Positions 11,991 through 19,415 of a stretch of DNA of 32,725 nucleotides are shown here, piece by piece. The translations under genes and the position numbers were made by a program. The stretch is from the NCBI GenBank assembly GCA_002779825.1, contig PEVN01000010.1, positions 1 through 32,725 on the forward strand. The letters run 5' to 3'. The notes below the pieces were generated by a model. The model saw only the letters and a program-made list of their open reading frames with translations. It was not told where the DNA came from and searched no databases. This DNA comes from Armatimonadetes bacterium CG06_land_8_20_14_3_00_66_21. Lineage in GTDB: Bacteria > Armatimonadota > Abditibacteriia > CG2-30-66-41. The first letter of the stretch is position 1. Each line of letters begins with the position of its first letter.

Positions 11991-12305
11991 GTTTGGTAAA
12001 TCCTCCCATTCGGGCCCCGACGGCTTGGCGGGGGCACAGCCCGTGGCGACTGACGGCCAAGCGACGGGGACAAGCGGGCGACAGAAGAAGCGTCTGGCGA
12101 CATGCCGAAAGCCCGACCGGCGCGGCCAGGTCGGGTCTCGCAACGGCTCTCATTGTGATTGCTCGGCGGATAGGTGCTACCCCAGACGTGGGGCCCCTGT
12201 GGGCTGAACAGAGCAGTGAGCTGGCTGCCGCGCCCGCTTCGGCGGCGATTGAGGGGCAACCTGCAAGCTGCACTGTAGCGGGCGAAGTGCCTACGGGCGG
12301 GACGC
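11991..12305 (-). other. 315-base rplL-rpoB spacer with a small GC hairpin
   Basis: No gene is supported here; the open frame upstream of rpoB has no homology. The spacer contains CCCCA (12180-12184), a GACG loop and TGGGG (12189-12193), a 5-bp GC stem of the size seen in attenuators, but with no U-run. In many bacteria the rplL-rpoB gap holds an attenuator or RNase processing site that lowers rpoBC expression relative to L7/L12. That role is possible here but not shown. I found no promoter with both boxes. Confidence 0.35.
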
Positions 12306-12683
12306 CTATTTGACCTCGACCGTTCCGCCCGCCTCTTCCACCTTTGCCTTGATGGCTTCCGCTTCCTCTTTGGCAACGCCTTCCTTGATGGCGACCGGAG
12401 CGGACTCGACCAAGTCCTTGGCTTCCTTCAGGCCAAGCGAGGTGACCTCGCGGACGGCCTTGATGACCTGGATCTTCTTCTCGCCGACGCTGGTCAGCAT
12501 GGCGGCAAACTCAGTCTGCTCCTCGACTTCGGCAGCCTCTGCCGCTCCGCCTGCTGGAGCAGCCGCAACTGGGGCCATCGCGGCGATGCCGAAGGTCTCC
12601 TGCATGCCCTCGTACAGCTCCTTGGCTTCCAGGAGCGTGAGGTTCTTGATCTGGTCGATAATCTGCGCAACGTTCTCTGACAA
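12306..12683 (-). CDS. rplL: 50S ribosomal protein L7/L12
   Basis: 125 residues. It forms the ribosomal stalk that recruits translational GTPases. The N-terminal dimerisation part ([20 protein letters not shown]), the Ala/Pro-rich hinge and the C-terminal domain ending in [12 protein letters not shown] are all present. The start is taken as TTG at 12681-12683, because GGAGG lies 9 bases upstream and the N-terminus then has the family length. A GTG three codons earlier is in frame but overlaps the ribosome site. Downstream of rplJ with an unusually long 174-base spacer. Confidence 0.96.
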   Translation of the reverse strand: MSENVAQIIDQIKNLTLLEAKELYEGMQETFGIAAMAPVAAAPAGGAAEAAEVEEQTEFAAMLTSVGEKKIQVIKAVREVTSLGLKEAKDLVESAPVAIKEGVAKEEAEAIKAKVEEAGGTVEVK

Positions 12684-12857
12684 TGTATCCACCTCCGGTG
12701 GTGATGCCGTACCACCTGATCCGCTTTGATTTCGCGATACTCTCACTGCCGTCGCAGAAGAGGCCGCTTTGCTGTCATGGCGCTGCCCGGCCCCCGCTGA
12801 CACTTGCACCCGCCGGTGCAGCGCCGCCCGAAAGGCGAGAGCCAGGAATGCCTTGGG
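12684..12857 (-). other. rplJ-rplL spacer with inverted repeats
   Basis: A 174-base untranslated gap where most bacteria have only tens of bases. It contains a perfect inverted repeat TGCACC (12805-12810), CGCC loop, GGTGCA (12815-12820), followed by a second possible small stem (CGCC...GGCG, about 12822-12836). Near the rplL ribosome site there is a GGTGGT/ACCACC pair. I find no convincing promoter. These stems may tune the usual excess of L7/L12 over L10, by RNA stability or an internal processing site; this is an inference. Confidence 0.35.
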
Positions 12858-13406
12858 CTACGAGGGGCTTTCGCCGCTCTCCGCCTTCTGTTCCGCAATC
12901 TGTTGCAGGCCCGAGACGACGTTGCTGATCATAATCTGGAGCAACGACAGGATGCCCACGGCCGGCGACTGAACGGCGCCGGCAATCATCGCCATCAACT
13001 CATTGCGGCTCGGCAGCGTGGCGAGACGAGCCACTTCCTCTGCAGAGACGAACGAGGCTTCCAGGAAGCCACCTTTGATCCGGAGCTGTTCGTGTTTCTT
13101 GCCCGAATCGTGGACCAGCTTCATCGGGAGCGTGGTCTCGTCCGTACTTGTGTAGGCCACGGCCGTCGGTCCTGCGAGTGCTTCCGCCAACTCCGCGGTC
13201 CACTCCGCCCCAGTGGCCACCAGCGCCCGCTCCAGCAGGCTGTTCTTGACGACATGGAACTCGACCCCGGCCTCGCGGAACTGATGGCGCAGGGGCCCCA
13301 GCTCCTTGGCGCGCAGCCCGCGATAGTCCGTGAACACCACAGACTGGGAGTTCTGCAATCGCTCTTGGAGGTCAGTTAGGACGACTTCCTTCTCAGCTCT
13401 CAGCAT
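12858..13406 (-). CDS. rplJ: 50S ribosomal protein L10
   Basis: 182 residues. L10 anchors the L7/L12 stalk to 23S rRNA. The sequence has the expected TDLQERLQNSQSVVFTDYRGL, VKNSLLERAL and a C-terminal helix that would bind L7/L12 dimers. The start ATG has AGGTGA 7 bases upstream. Only 34 bases separate it from rplA, so there is no room for the classical L10-binding leader directly upstream. Confidence 0.97.
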   Translation of the reverse strand: MLRAEKEVVLTDLQERLQNSQSVVFTDYRGLRAKELGPLRHQFREAGVEFHVVKNSLLERALVATGAEWTAELAEALAGPTAVAYTSTDETTLPMKLVHDSGKKHEQLRIKGGFLEASFVSAEEVARLATLPSRNELMAMIAGAVQSPAVGILSLLQIMISNVVSGLQQIAEQKAESGESPS

Positions 13407-13440
13407 CTTCAGCTCACCTAATGGCAGTGGTCCGCAGCAG

Positions 13441-14139
13441 CTATCCGCGGCGCCCGGCGGCGCTCTGGGAGTCCACCCGGACGGAGGGCCCCATCGTGGA
13501 AGACAGGGTGATGGATTTCAGGTAGAGTCCTTTGGCGGCGGCGGGCTTGCTCCGCACCAGCGCGTCGGTCAGCGCCCGGAAGTTCTCCGCCAAGTGTTCG
13601 TCGGCGAAAGACGCCTTGCCGACAATGGACTGCACCACCCCGCCGCGGTTGGCACGGTACTCGATCTGACCGCGCTTCAGGTCGCGGACGACGCCGCCGA
13701 TGTCGGGCGAGACAGTGCCGGACTTGGCGTTGGGCATCCGCGGCCCCAGCTTCTTGCCGAGCCGGGCTACCGTTCGCATCATGTCCGGGGTCGCGCAGAG
13801 CACGTCGAAGTCGCTCCAGCCGCCATCGATCTTCTCGACGAGGTCCTGGCCGCCCACTTCGTCGGCTCCCGCCTCTCGGGCCGCTTCCGCGCCCTCTCCC
13901 TCGGCGACCACGGCAATGCGCACCGTTCTTCCGGTTCCGTGGGGAAGGGTGAGGGTGCCGCGCACATTCTGGTCACTCTTCTTGGGATCGATTCCCAGTA
14001 AGTAGCACGCTTCGATGCTCTCGTCAAACTTGGCGGTGGCTGCGCTCTTGACATAGGCCACGGCTGCTTCGACTGGGAGCAGTTCTTCTGCAGGCCGGGT
14101 CGCAGCCACGGCCGTATAGCGCTTTCCTCTGCTGGGCAT
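13441..14139 (-). CDS. rplA: 50S ribosomal protein L1
   Basis: 232 residues, the normal L1 length, in two-domain form. MPSRGKRYTAV begins at an ATG preceded by GGAGGAA. Family marks include GTLTLPHGTGRTVRIAVVAEG, MPNAKSGTV and the C-terminal LKSITLSSTMGPSVRVD. It forms the L1 stalk and in many bacteria represses its own rplK-rplA mRNA. It lies 51 bases after rplK. Confidence 0.98.
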   Translation of the reverse strand: MPSRGKRYTAVAATRPAEELLPVEAAVAYVKSAATAKFDESIEACYLLGIDPKKSDQNVRGTLTLPHGTGRTVRIAVVAEGEGAEAAREAGADEVGGQDLVEKIDGGWSDFDVLCATPDMMRTVARLGKKLGPRMPNAKSGTVSPDIGGVVRDLKRGQIEYRANRGGVVQSIVGKASFADEHLAENFRALTDALVRSKPAAAKGLYLKSITLSSTMGPSVRVDSQSAAGRRG

Positions 14140-14190
14140 TCGAACGATTCCTCCTACTCAACCCGCTGGCCGGCTGTCTCGGCGATAGAC

Positions 14191-14616
14191 CTACCCGACA
14201 ACCTCGATCCCCATGCTGCGCGCGGTGCCGGCGATGATCCGCTCGGCGGCGTCTATAGTCCTGGCATTCAGGTCTTCGAGCTTCTGCTGCGCGATCGCGC
14301 GCACTTGGTCGCGGGTCACGCGGCCCACCTTCTCGCGGTTCGGCTCACCGGAGCCCTTCTCGACCCCTGCGGCTGTGCGCAACAGCGCCGCGGCGGGCGG
14401 GGTCTTGCAGACGAAGGTGAAGGACCGGTCTTCAAAGACAGTGATCTCGGCCGGAACGATTGTGCCCATCTGAGAGACGGTGCGCTCGTTGTAGGCCTTG
14501 CAGAACTCCATGATGTTCACGCCGTGCTGCCCCAGTGCAGGGCCCACGGGCGGGGCAGGGTTCGCCTGTCCCGCGCGGATCTGCAGTTTGACGACGGCGG
14601 CAACCTTCTTCGCCAT
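14191..14616 (-). CDS. rplK: 50S ribosomal protein L11
   Basis: 141 residues. [20 protein letters not shown] is the canonical L11 start; its ATG at 14614-14616 has GGAG 8 bases upstream, so six codons further upstream in the open frame are dropped. [22 protein letters not shown] and the C-terminal rRNA-binding [10 protein letters not shown] are intact. L11 binds the GTPase-associated centre and is needed for stringent-response sensing. It sits 30 bases after nusG. Confidence 0.98.
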   Translation of the reverse strand: MAKKVAAVVKLQIRAGQANPAPPVGPALGQHGVNIMEFCKAYNERTVSQMGTIVPAEITVFEDRSFTFVCKTPPAAALLRTAAGVEKGSGEPNREKVGRVTRDQVRAIAQQKLEDLNARTIDAAERIIAGTARSMGIEVVG

Positions 14617-14646
14617 GTACTGGCTCCTTCGCAATCCTTCCGGATG

Positions 14647-15171
14647 CTACAGCTTCTCTACCTGGGCGAAGTCCAACTCGACGGGGATGTCGCGGCCGAA
14701 CAGTGAGATCATGGCCGTGAGCCTCTCCGCCTTCGCGTTGACGTCTTCGATGCGCCCGGAGTGGTCCACAAAGGGACCGGAGTTCACGCGGATCATCTCC
14801 CCCTTGTGCCAGATCGGCTTGGCCCGGGGGGCTGACTCGCCCAGCGTGTTCAGGATGTTCTCGACTTCTTCAGGGAGAAGCGGCGCCGGCTTGGTGTTCG
14901 AGCCGACGAACCCCGTTACTCCCACCGTGTTGCGGACAAAATACAGCGTGGAGTCGTCCAAGTCCATCTCCACGAGGATGTAGCCGGGGAAGACCTTCTT
15001 GCGCGTGGTGCGCTTTTTCCCGCCCCGCATCTTGGTCTCTTCTTCTTGCGGCACCAACACGCGGGCAAGCTTGTGCTCCAGACCGGCCGAAGGAGCTCTC
15101 CGCTCCAAATTGGTCTTGACTTTGTTCTCCTGGCCGGTGAACGTGTGCACCGCGTACCACTGTTTTGCCAT
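14647..15171 (-). CDS. nusG: Transcription antitermination factor NusG
   Basis: 174 residues. The NGN domain begins KQWYAVHTFTGQENKVK. A central stretch carries KKVFPGYILVEM. The C-terminal KOW domain carries KGEMIRVNSGPFVDHSGRIEDVN. NusG binds RNA polymerase and links it to Rho or the ribosome. The ATG has GAGGT 6 bases upstream. It follows secE, the usual bacterial pairing. Confidence 0.98.
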   Translation of the reverse strand: MAKQWYAVHTFTGQENKVKTNLERRAPSAGLEHKLARVLVPQEEETKMRGGKKRTTRKKVFPGYILVEMDLDDSTLYFVRNTVGVTGFVGSNTKPAPLLPEEVENILNTLGESAPRAKPIWHKGEMIRVNSGPFVDHSGRIEDVNAKAERLTAMISLFGRDIPVELDFAQVEKL

Positions 15172-15263
15172 CAGTAGACCTCAGGGGGGCTTCGCACGGT
15201 CCTGTCACATTGCGGCGGGCGCGTCGGTTGCTCCGCTGTCGGGGGGGGGCACTCTGCGTTGCA

Positions 15264-15482
15264 CTACGTGCTGTAGAGCCCCAGAACCCGGACGAGGTAG
15301 CGGAAAACCAGATCCAGTACCCAGACACAGCCGCCAAAGGTCACCAGCACTCCGATGACGACGACAGTGTTGTTGACGATCTCCTGCTTGGAGGGCCACA
15401 GCACTTTGGAGAGCTCTGACCAGACCTCGCGAAGGAACCGCTCAATCCGACGGTATACGTTTTCTTTGCGTGACGCTCTCAA
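15264..15482 (-). CDS. secE: Preprotein translocase subunit SecE
   Basis: 72 residues with one C-terminal membrane helix (about residues 38-62) after the amphipathic segment RFLREVWSELSKVLWPSKQE, the SecE signature. It clamps SecY in the inner membrane. The start must be TTG at 15480-15482: five codons upstream in frame is a TGA and no other start lies between. A GAGG sits about 13 bases away, longer than usual. It ends in TAG. It lies 37 bases downstream of tRNA-Trp. Confidence 0.95.
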   Translation of the reverse strand: MRASRKENVYRRIERFLREVWSELSKVLWPSKQEIVNNTVVVIGVLVTFGGCVWVLDLVFRYLVRVLGLYST

Positions 15483-15519
15483 GCAGGTGTTACTTCCTCA
15501 CCAGCAGTCCCGGAAAATC

Positions 15520-15595
15520 TGGCAGGCCCGGCCGGAATCGAACCGACAACCCCCGGTTTTGGAGACCGGTGCTCTGCCAATTGAGCTACGGGCCT
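15520..15595 (-). tRNA. tRNA-Trp (anticodon CCA, CCA tail encoded)
   Basis: Read on the minus strand: 7-bp acceptor stem AGGCCCG/CGGGCCT, D-arm with GCTCAATTGGCAGAGC, anticodon stem CCGGT/ACCGG around loop CTCCAAA with anticodon CCA, T-arm with GGTTCGATTCC, discriminator G, and the 3' CCA encoded in the DNA at 15520-15522. Total 76 bases. It lies between rpmG and secE, a common bacterial arrangement. Confidence 0.97.
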
Positions 15596-15777
15596 TCAGC
15601 TTTCAGCATTCTCGACTTACTATCCGCGGAAGGGGGGGCTCCGAGCCTCCGCCCCGGCCGTTGCCCGGCGGGAGCGACCGACCGCTTTGGTCGGCAGCGA
15701 ATCCCCTTCGCCAGACTGCCCTCGCACGCCTCGAAGCTAAGGTGGGTGATGAGCGCCCCCCAGCGCGCACTGCGCGG
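15596..15777 (-). other. rpmG to tRNA-Trp spacer with a 6-bp hairpin
   Basis: 182 bases with no supported gene. It contains CCGACC (15678-15683), GCTTT loop, GGTCGG (15689-15694) and further GC-rich complementarity around 15630-15655. The hairpin probably belongs to the rpmG-tRNA transcript and may mark a processing site; there is no U-run to make it a terminator. Confidence 0.35.
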
Positions 15778-15927
15778 CTAACGGGTCTCTTCGTGGGAGG
15801 TGTGTTTCCCGCACTTCGAGCAGTGCTTGCTGAGCTTCAGCTTATCGCGCTGGTTGGCGCGGTTCCGCGTCGTCGTATAATTGCGGGACTTGCACTCTCG
15901 GCAGGCGAGCGTGATTATGGTCTGCAC
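15778..15927 (-). CDS. rpmG: 50S ribosomal protein L33
   Basis: 49 residues, too short for many gene finders. The translation has two zinc-binding CxxC pairs ([10 protein letters not shown] and [15 protein letters not shown]) and the L33 core [19 protein letters not shown]. The start is GTG at 15925-15927 with GGAG about 10 bases upstream. It ends in TAG. First gene of the superoperon, about 60 bases after the transcription start predicted from the promoter at 15993-16021. Confidence 0.95.
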   Translation of the reverse strand: MQTIITLACRECKSRNYTTTRNRANQRDKLKLSKHCSKCGKHTSHEETR

Positions 15928-15992
15928 TTAGGATTCACTCCAGGCGGCCACGAAGGTGGGGACCCTCAAGTATGCGGACAGACAAGCTGTTA

Positions 15993-16021
15993 AGTCTAAT
16001 CCCCCCCGCAAGGCATGTCAA
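15993..16021 (-). promoter_or_regulatory. Sigma70-type promoter of the rpmG-secE-nusG-rpl-rpoBC operon
   Basis: On the minus strand: consensus -35 TTGACA (16016-16021), a 17-base spacer containing a run of G, -10 TAGACT (15993-15998). The predicted start is near 15986. It is placed to drive the whole minus-strand cluster. The 89 bases from it to the end of the CBS/DUF1385 gene contain a GGGTCG/CGACCC pair without a U-tract and no other feature. Confidence 0.75.
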
Positions 16022-16110
16022 GACCCACCGGTTGTTTTTTGGCGAGATTGGGGTCGTTTCGGAGGCAACGCCGACCCGCTAGCACGGCGCTCTCCCCCTG
16101 GGGATTCGCT

Positions 16111-17280
16111 TCAGAGAAACGCACGCAGGTCAACCCAGTGCCCGGCCAGCCAGCCGAGGCCCCAGACTGCCATCGCCCCAGCGATCACCTGCAGCATCCC
16201 CATGTACCAGACCCGTTGCCACCAGGGCGCCTGATAGGCGGCGTTCTGGTGGTACTTGGCCAGGATCTCGGCCCCGGCGCGCATTCCGTTGTCCAACTGC
16301 TTGTCGGAGGCTGGCTTGGTCGTGAAGTGCTGCTGGAGGCGCATGCCCACCCGACGCCAAAAGGGCAGCAGGAGGGCCAGTGCGGCCAGGAGCACGACGG
16401 GGCTCCTTGAGTGCTCCAAGATGAAGAAGAACAGCATCAAGAGCGCCGCCAGGTTGGTGCCGCACCGTGGGTGCGGTCTGGGCATTCTGCGCACGATATC
16501 GCGGTCCAACCGGTCGCCGCGCTCCAAGGCGTGCACAACTTGGTGCTCCGCGGCATGGTAGCCGGACAGGGGGGCCGCGCGGATCAGGAGCAGGAACACG
16601 GCTGTCAACAGTAGCTCGAACACCCACGCCAGCGCTGGCATCCCGCGAAACGACGCGAGAACGGGCGACAGGAAGATCTCCGAGAAGTGGGAGCCGGTGA
16701 GTTGATCCAGCGACCAGACTCCGGCGAACAGGGCCCAATGGCCCAAAGACATCAGGGCGAACATCGACGCCCCGGTCAGGAACAGCCCTAAGTCGCTTGC
16801 GCCCGCCCGGTGGTGGCCAGTGCTCAGGTACACACCCAGCGGGGTCGCCATCCCGCCGACGCTCGCGGGCCGCAGCGTGTTGGCCAGCGCCTCGATCAAC
16901 GTCCGCCGACTGAGCATGCCGCAGTAGGCGCCGGTCTCGGTGACGACGGCAACTGCCTCCAGCGAGCGCGATTGCATCAGCGCGGCCGCCTGGCGCAGGG
17001 GGTACCAGTCCGGCAGCAGCAGGACGTCCCGCGACATCAGGCTGTCGACGGGCTGAGTGCGGACCGCCTCCGAGGCCGTCGTTGTCCAGCCGGTCGCGTC
17101 GGGGGCGACGAGGCGCAGGAGTTCGGCTTCCGATACCAGCCCCACAACCGCCTCGCCGGCCACGACCGGCGCCGTGCCGTTGGCCGCGCGCCGAACGAGT
17201 TCCACGGCTCTTCCGGCGGTATCGGTCGGCGCCAGCGGCTCGACGTAGCTGCGGAATTGTCGGATCGAGGGGTCGCTCAT
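16111..17280 (-). CDS. CBS-domain protein fused to a DUF1385 membrane domain
   Basis: 389 residues. Residues about 10-140 form a CBS pair (VEPLAPTDTAGRAVELVRRA; DSLMSRDVLLLPDWYPLRQAA), which usually bind adenine nucleotides. The rest matches DUF1385: VGGMATPLGVYL near 141, YHAAEH at 241-246, HPRCGTN at 270-276, with several membrane segments around 160-190, 215-235 and 278-308. The conserved His/Cys residues suggest a metal site; the function of DUF1385 is not known to me. The start is uncertain: ATG at 17278-17280 is chosen, and an ATG 42 bases upstream is also open; neither has a good ribosome site. It lies upstream of rpmG on the same strand, divergent from the sugar kinase. Confidence 0.8.
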   Translation of the reverse strand: MSDPSIRQFRSYVEPLAPTDTAGRAVELVRRAANGTAPVVAGEAVVGLVSEAELLRLVAPDATGWTTTASEAVRTQPVDSLMSRDVLLLPDWYPLRQAAALMQSRSLEAVAVVTETGAYCGMLSRRTLIEALANTLRPASVGGMATPLGVYLSTGHHRAGASDLGLFLTGASMFALMSLGHWALFAGVWSLDQLTGSHFSEIFLSPVLASFRGMPALAWVFELLLTAVFLLLIRAAPLSGYHAAEHQVVHALERGDRLDRDIVRRMPRPHPRCGTNLAALLMLFFFILEHSRSPVVLLAALALLLPFWRRVGMRLQQHFTTKPASDKQLDNGMRAGAEILAKYHQNAAYQAPWWQRVWYMGMLQVIAGAMAVWGLGWLAGHWVDLRAFL

Positions 17281-17373
17281 GGTGTTGCCGGAAGGCCGCC
17301 CGCCTCCCTCATGGTACTCCATCGAGTCAGGGACTGGAACTGGCGCCGCGCAGAGGGTCTGCGCGGGCGACGC

Positions 17374-17402
17374 TTGCGGCCCCAGCCTCCATGAGCTATG
17401 GT
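17374..17402 (+). promoter_or_regulatory. Putative promoter of the sugar kinase gene
   Basis: -35 TTGCGG (17374-17379), 17-base spacer, -10 TATGGT (17397-17402). The predicted start is about 33 bases before the kinase ATG. It lies in the 161-base divergent gap shared with the CBS/DUF1385 gene. The boxes are only fair matches. Confidence 0.45.
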
Positions 17403-17441
17403 CTCACGCAGCCACTTCGCACCCGCACATTCGAGGATAGT

Positions 17442-18659
17442 ATGACCGCACAACCCGTTGTGTCGCCAGCTCGCGCCAGCCCCTCCCCGCCCCTACCCGG
17501 CCGGCTGTTCTCGTTGGGCGAGAACATGATCGAGATCCTGGTGGAAGGAGCCGGCGAGGTCCCGGAGTCGCTGTTCGGCCGGTATCTCGCCCGGACGGAC
17601 GACCGTTCGGGCCCCAAGTCTGCCTGGCAGTCGGGGACGCTGAGCGCCGACGTGTCGGCGTGGCTACGCGGCCACGCCGCCGAGCAATCGGTCCAGCGTG
17701 GCGCTGAGGTCTCCTTTTCCGAGGCGGGGTTCACGGTGTTCTTCCGGGTTGCGGGCGACGCCTACGACGTCACCGCGGCCGCTGCCGCATTGGGGACACC
17801 CGCTTACCTCCTCAGCGCCACCGGCGACTGCGCGGCCAGCGCCTTCATGCGCCGGTGGATGCTCCGCGAAGGCGTGCACCTCGACTACTGCCCGCACCTG
17901 CCGGGGAAGCAGGTCGCCGCCCACTTCCTGGTGCGCGGGCGGAAGCGCTACTCCCGCTGGGGAAGCGCCTCCTCCACGCTGTCGCCCGGTCAACTGGAGC
18001 TCGACTACGGGCTTGCCGACTTCTTCCACACCTTCGGCGGCACGACGCAGATGCTGTCGCCGTCGATGCGCGCCACCGTGCGCGAGCACGCGGCCCGGGC
18101 GCGTGAAGGGGGCGCCACCGTCAGCTACAACCTCAATGATCGGCCGGACCTCCGAGAGTCCACTAACGAGCTTCTCGGCGCCTTCGACGAGGTCGCGCCG
18201 TTCCTGGACCTGCTGTTCGTTGGGGCCGAGGAGACCGTTACCGTGTTCGGTCTCGACCGGTCGCCTTCCGACTCGGCCGACACCAGCGCCGACACTGCGC
18301 GCATCATCGCTCGGACGCTCCTCCCCAGGTGTCCTCTACTGCAGTGCCTGTTCGTTACCGACGGGAAGCACGGGGTCCACCTGTTCCAGCAAGGCCAGCG
18401 CCCTCGGCACCTCTCCGCCACCCTCGTCAGCCAGGCCGAGATCGTCGAGCCCATCGGCGCCGGCGACGCCTTCGTCGGCGGTACCCTCCATGGGCTGCTC
18501 CACGGGTTCCCTCCCCACCGCGCAGCCGAGATCGGCATGGTCACAGCCCAACTCAACACGCTGGGGCACGGCGCCGTCGTCCTCCCCGACCGGTCGACCG
18601 TTCTGCGACACCTCGCCGGCCATTTCGCCTGGCCACCGCAGATGCTGCGGCGAGTGTGA
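17442..18659 (+). CDS. PfkB-family carbohydrate kinase
   Basis: 405 residues. Phosphorylates a sugar or sugar acid with ATP in the cytoplasm. The N-terminus LFSLGENMIEIL is the usual PfkB substrate strand. SYNLNDRPDLRES resembles the ketodeoxygluconate-kinase segment. GAGDAF at 339-344 is the ATP/anion-hole motif with catalytic base D342. The start ATG has GAGG 5-6 bases upstream; the frame is open for 360 bases further upstream but overlaps the divergent gene. The best guess is a 2-dehydro-3-deoxygluconate kinase-like enzyme, but substrate cannot be read from sequence. Its end lies 8 bases from the convergent higA end. Confidence 0.85.
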   Translation: MTAQPVVSPARASPSPPLPGRLFSLGENMIEILVEGAGEVPESLFGRYLARTDDRSGPKSAWQSGTLSADVSAWLRGHAAEQSVQRGAEVSFSEAGFTVFFRVAGDAYDVTAAAAALGTPAYLLSATGDCAASAFMRRWMLREGVHLDYCPHLPGKQVAAHFLVRGRKRYSRWGSASSTLSPGQLELDYGLADFFHTFGGTTQMLSPSMRATVREHAARAREGGATVSYNLNDRPDLRESTNELLGAFDEVAPFLDLLFVGAEETVTVFGLDRSPSDSADTSADTARIIARTLLPRCPLLQCLFVTDGKHGVHLFQQGQRPRHLSATLVSQAEIVEPIGAGDAFVGGTLHGLLHGFPPHRAAEIGMVTAQLNTLGHGAVVLPDRSTVLRHLAGHFAWPPQMLRRV

Positions 18660-18667
18660 GCGCCGTC

Positions 18668-18991
18668 CTATCCGCCCGGACCGTGAGCAACCGCCGCTCC
18701 GAGCGGCCTGATGCGCTCGTAGGTCTCCCGGTTCTCCTGTAAGGCGTCCCACAGATCAACATCCCGCTGCATACCGACCCAAACGTCCGGCGAGGTCCCC
18801 CGCAGCCGCCCCAGTCGATGCGCCAGGTCGGTGCTCACTGGAGTTCGCTCGCAGAGGACGCCGTTGAGGGTCTGTCGGGACACGCCCAGCCGCTCCGCGA
18901 ATCCCCGTTGGGTCACTCCCAGCCCGGGGAGCACATCTTCACGGAGAACTGCACCCGGATGGGTGGGCCGTCGGTTGCGGTTAGTGCTCAT
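18668..18991 (-). CDS. higA: HigA-type antitoxin
   Basis: 107 residues. Begins RPTHPGAVLREDVLPGLGVTQ and carries a helix-turn-helix (GFAERLGVSRQTLNGVLCER, about 30-50), the signature of the HigA/VapI addiction-module antidotes. It would bind HigB and repress the operon. The ATG has GGAG 9 bases upstream. It starts 16 bases after the higB stop; toxin before antitoxin is the normal hig order. Confidence 0.93.
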   Translation of the reverse strand: MSTNRNRRPTHPGAVLREDVLPGLGVTQRGFAERLGVSRQTLNGVLCERTPVSTDLAHRLGRLRGTSPDVWVGMQRDVDLWDALQENRETYERIRPLGAAVAHGPGG

Positions 18992-19007
18992 GCTGAATCG
19001 CTCCGGC

Positions 19008-19286
19008 TCAACGGTAGTCCTCCAAGTTCACGTCGAGCGCGTCTTCTCCCTCGAACCTGAACGTCAGGCGCCAGTTCCCGCTGACAGTAACACTCCACGT
19101 TCCTCGGAGCTCACCCTTCAGTTGGTGTAGTCGCCACCCGGGTATGTTCATGTCAGACGGCGCCCGGGCCCGGTGCAGGAAGTCCATCTGTCGCAGCAGC
19201 CGCTCTGCCAGGTGCGCGGACACGCCGCTGCGTGTGCCGCGCTCGAAGAGCAGTCGCAGGCCCTTGTGCCTGAAGCTCCGGATCAC
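19008..19286 (-). CDS. higB: HigB-type toxin (RelE superfamily mRNA interferase)
   Basis: 92 residues, the family length when started at GTG 19284-19286. IRSFRHKGLRLLFERGTRSG and the C-terminal WRLHQLKGELRGTWSVTVSG-NWRLTFRF-EDYR are the HigB/PF05015 signature. It cleaves mRNA on the ribosome. The open frame continues 25 codons upstream but without homology, and a TATAAT box lies only 7 bases before the GTG, which supports the short start and suggests a leaderless mRNA. Confidence 0.92.
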   Translation of the reverse strand: MIRSFRHKGLRLLFERGTRSGVSAHLAERLLRQMDFLHRARAPSDMNIPGWRLHQLKGELRGTWSVTVSGNWRLTFRFEGEDALDVNLEDYR

Positions 19287-19293
19287 GGACGGG

Positions 19294-19299
19294 ATTATA
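19294..19299 (-). promoter_or_regulatory. Consensus -10 box of the higBA promoter, overlapping a possible operator
   Basis: TATAAT on the minus strand, 7 bases upstream of the higB GTG. No good -35 is found at 16-18 bases (CGTCGG-like). The box is centred in a partial dyad, GGGCTATAATCCC, and CGTCCGT occurs on both sides (in the -35 area and just before the GTG). This is the kind of layout through which HigA could repress. Operator function is an inference. Confidence 0.55.
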
Positions 19300-19373
19300 G
19301 CCCATGCGAGACGAGACCGACGGACGCCCGACAGGTCGTCGGGGGGGAGGGGATCGGCCATGACCGAGGCGGC

Positions 19374-19414
19374 GGCGGGCCGAGGACACTCCCGGCCGTC
19401 CCCAGCGGCCCGCC
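19374..19414 (-). terminator. Possible stem-loop downstream of tadC
   Basis: Perfect 8-bp inverted repeat GGCGGGCC (19374-19381) and GGCCCGCC (19407-19414), starting one base after the tadC stop. The loop is 25 bases. There is no U-run on either strand, so termination is only suggested by position. Confidence 0.3.
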
Positions 19415-19415
19415 C

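Noticed and set aside
11991-12143. 51-codon N-terminal extension of RpoB
   Set aside because: No homology; the ATG at 11988-11990 matches the family start and has a ribosome site.
15470-15781. Plus-strand frame with GRNRTDNPRFWRPVLCQLSYG
   Set aside because: This is the antisense of tRNA-Trp, a well-known false protein.
17082-17441. 120-codon upstream extension of the sugar kinase
   Set aside because: Overlaps the divergent CBS/DUF1385 gene and lacks homology; a ribosome site and promoter support the ATG at 17442.
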